Shown here: piece after piece, positions 7,801 through 8,343 of the stretch | How the letters are laid out: each line of letters begins with the position of its first letter | Numbering within the stretch: the stretch's first letter is position 1 | Source: Burkholderiales bacterium | GTDB taxonomy: Bacteria; Pseudomonadota; Gammaproteobacteria; Burkholderiales; Usitatibacteraceae | Assembly (NCBI GenBank): GCA_025350945.1 | Contig: JANXWW010000392.1 | Coordinates: 1-8,343, forward strand | Length of the DNA stretch: 8,343 nt | Direction: 5' to 3' | Position numbers and translations under genes: made by a program | The notes under the pieces: generated by a model | What the model saw: the letters and a program-made list of their open reading frames with translations, nothing else | What the model was told of the DNA's origin: nothing | Databases searched by the model: none

Positions 7801-7908
7801 GAAACCCCGAATTTTGAAATCCGTTTGGAAATAAATCCACTGTCGAGCATCTCGGTTTCGATGCTCGTTATTGAGTCGCTTGGGGAACTTCCAGCAGTCA
7901 ACTCATAG
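4897..7908 (+). CDS. Two-module GT-B glycosyltransferase with degenerate first module and C-terminal beta-rich domain
   Basis: Large cytoplasmic glycan-polymerising candidate of 1003 residues. Module 1 (about 1-405) is a paralogue of the upstream GT4 enzyme. It keeps E317-x7-E325, but SGIGRYS has become HGAGGHS, HDLIP has become YQSPP (137-141) and FDKRKN has become TGDKNN (235-240). Module 1 therefore looks catalytically weak or dead. A linker (about 405-470) leads to module 2 (about 472-850), which carries an intact set: TGIQRVVR (487-494), HDLLP (585-589), GTIEPRKGQ (684-692) and EGFGLPLIE (E766, E774). Residues about 858-1003 form a beta-rich C-terminal domain with LYGPYIRLSRGLYKVSL (about 900-916), reminiscent of a carbohydrate-binding sandwich. 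The start at ATG 4897 has AAAGGG at 4882-4887 upstream. The gene ends the + strand block. GT4 family membership is firm, while the sugar and linkage are unknown. Rhamnosyl or mannosyl transfer is inferred from gmd-rmd. Confidence 0.9.
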   Translation: MRLVIDLQGAQANSLTHGAGGHSMSLAQTMAKLRGEHEIIIALNGSFTKTIEPIRAAFDDLISQDNIRVWGMPTPASAARKEDKWRRKAAEILREEFLASLQPDIVHVTGMFEGFDNNAVHSVGAARSEIRTAVTVYQSPPSFYDSATPRSADPYEVFYRAQLQHLKRADFFFGVTASAKTTIGERLGVSQDRCANFGAAVGPQFVPGKISATFVDRLKKRLGITRSMVMCADATGDKNNLLRLIKAFSLLPPILRKSHQLLVVEKNSEELGNEFEKTLQLFGLPPDCVVATGEISGDALIQLYRSCVLFVAPASAEDAGFATLEAMSCGAPVIGANTPSGGALIDNPAALFDPLDSTSICNKMAEVLYSEQQRDTLITHGLVQARKFNWEQSGLKALGAFEKWVDLPISERVENKQVAVVGSGSFTENNNEIDQRIIQRISLIRNGAASEQDWLSTARAIAFNHPVSGQPKLFVDLSELVYQDPKTGIQRVVRSILSILLANPPAGYEVQPVYLCRTDFVYKYAKRFTCKFLNLACVDIVDEPAIWSYKDVFFGLDYQRGIILAHQAVYDEMRLLGIKVYFVVHDLLPISMPKAFKKGSYVEHERWLSVLARHDGIVAVSRTVADEIIEWLAFTGPARLRPLKVGWFHHGADLAGSVPSKGLPADAADTLHAIASRKAFLLVGTIEPRKGQLQTLAAFERLWEQGLDVNLVIVGKHGWSVDLLIGWLSTHRELGKRLFWLEGISDEYLDKVYASCVCLISPSEGEGFGLPLIEAAKHGLPIIARDIPVFREVAGAHATYFLNKLDPATISESVKNWLEVNTKANQKSASNIIETKQIPWQTWKQSAAQLMDVVLGGNWYKTSSPDGIHRFWASSDRMETKAGKRSGHQVVSAGEGGCLLYGPYIRLSRGLYKVSLTGSVGAMGADGAFMEAACDTGAVVLGKADVLELEDQGGAEQTIASLDVFIEEETPNFEIRLEINPLSSISVSMLVIESLGELPAVNS

Positions 7909-7963
7909 GCAACGACATTTAGTCCCCGTCGCGGGAGAGGAGGATGTTCGCTACTAATTGCGT
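7909..7963. other. Spacer between convergent genes, no clear terminator
   Basis: These 55 bases separate two genes that converge tail to tail, where a two-way terminator would be expected. The only hairpin I can draw is a 4-base-pair CCCG/CGGG stem with a three-base loop near 7923-7934, without a T run on either strand. That is too weak to call. A purine-rich AGAGGAGG near 7936-7943 abuts an ATG at 7944, but no gene follows. Confidence 0.5.
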
Positions 7964-8343
7964 TTACGTGGCGCCCAACAAAGGCTTATCTCCAAAGTAA
8001 GTGTAAGAACCAGCGAGCCCGGTCCAGTGATCAGGAGAAATGTCGAGAATCCTGATGCCTTGGCTATGCAGAACGCGCAATACCGTCGGCATCGGAATGG
8101 CGTGCATCTCGAATCCTTTTTCCTCGGTCGTCAAATGCTGCGCGACTGAAAAAGAATATGAAGGCAGCCACGCCGGTGTTTGAAAAAAACATCCGCCTCC
8201 GAGCCTTATTTTTTTCGCTAGGTTATCGATAATAAATTTCTGAACCGGCGGCGTGTTGTGCTGAAGAACAATGATCGAGTATAAAAAATCATATGGCTCA
8301 ATCGATTGGTAGTCTGCCAACTCAGTCACCAGCAGATATTCCA
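7964..8343 (-). CDS. SAM-dependent methyltransferase, C-terminal part (5' end outside window)
   Basis: Class I (Rossmann-type) methyltransferase fragment of about 125 residues, read on the - strand and ending at TAA 7964-7966. The frame stays open to base 8343, so the GTG at 8327-8329 is an internal valine and the real start lies to the right. Visible motifs are the acidic strand EPYDFLYSIIVLQHN (about 8258-8296), matching the D-x-x-x-S..VLQH pattern after motif III, and the LGGGCFFQTP strand and turn (8174-8203). A C-terminal region follows with MHAIPMPTVLRVL, then SYTYFGDK. The N-terminal SAM-binding glycine loop is not in view. It converges on the glycosyltransferase operon and so has its own promoter elsewhere. 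Related methyltransferases are common in O-antigen loci, where they modify sugars or cap chains; that role here is inferred. The fold is well supported, the substrate unknown. Confidence 0.8.
   Translation of the reverse strand, partial: EYLLVTELADYQSIEPYDFLYSIIVLQHNTPPVQKFIIDNLAKKIRLGGGCFFQTPAWLPSYSFSVAQHLTTEEKGFEMHAIPMPTVLRVLHSQGIRILDISPDHWTGLAGSYTYFGDKPLLGAT

Noticed and set aside
7936..8000. AGAGGAGG directly before ATG 7944 with an 18-codon open frame ending at TAA 7998
   Set aside because: The Shine-Dalgarno abuts the ATG with no spacer, and the frame runs into the opposite-strand methyltransferase gene. The peptide shows no recognisable feature.
7958..8149. Plus-strand open frame of 63 codons over the methyltransferase
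   Set aside because: It lies antisense to a well-supported methyltransferase, its protein has no family motifs and its composition is Arg-rich as expected of a shadow frame.

Overview
The window is a slice of a bacterial surface-polysaccharide (O-antigen or capsule-like) biosynthesis locus. It is gene-dense, has roughly 50% G+C by eye, and shows short spacers, a one-base gap and a TGATG overlap, all typical of a bacterial operon. The Gmd and Rmd sequences resemble, from memory, those of the Pseudomonas aeruginosa A-band (D-rhamnan) locus. That and the base composition suggest a Gram-negative proteobacterium, but the sequence does not fix a genus.

Layout: bases 1-7908 hold six genes on the + strand. 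They are the 3' part of gmd (GDP-mannose 4,6-dehydratase, cut by the left edge), rmd (GDP-6-deoxy-D-mannose reductase), a protein with three DUF4214-type repeats plus a helical tail, a GT4-type glycosyltransferase, a small coiled-coil protein, and a 1003-residue protein with two GT-B glycosyltransferase modules and a beta-rich C-terminal domain. After a 55-base spacer a convergent gene on the - strand (7964 to the right edge) encodes the C-terminal part of a SAM-dependent methyltransferase.

How the genes may work together: Gmd and Rmd would convert GDP-mannose to GDP-4-keto-6-deoxymannose and then to GDP-D-rhamnose. The glycosyltransferases would use GDP-D-rhamnose or GDP-mannose to build a glycan, and the methyltransferase may O-methylate the glycan or its end. 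The DUF4214 and coiled-coil proteins have no assigned reaction and may be structural partners (inference).

The most notable signal is that the first half of the 1003-residue protein is a clear paralogue of the upstream GT4 enzyme but has lost several of its active-site motifs, while its second half keeps a full set. The tail of the stand-alone enzyme also resembles the linker between the two modules of the large protein, which hints at domain fusion or fission within the locus. There is no gene-free stretch over 300 bases, and I saw no RNA gene, mobile element, CRISPR array or convincing terminator.
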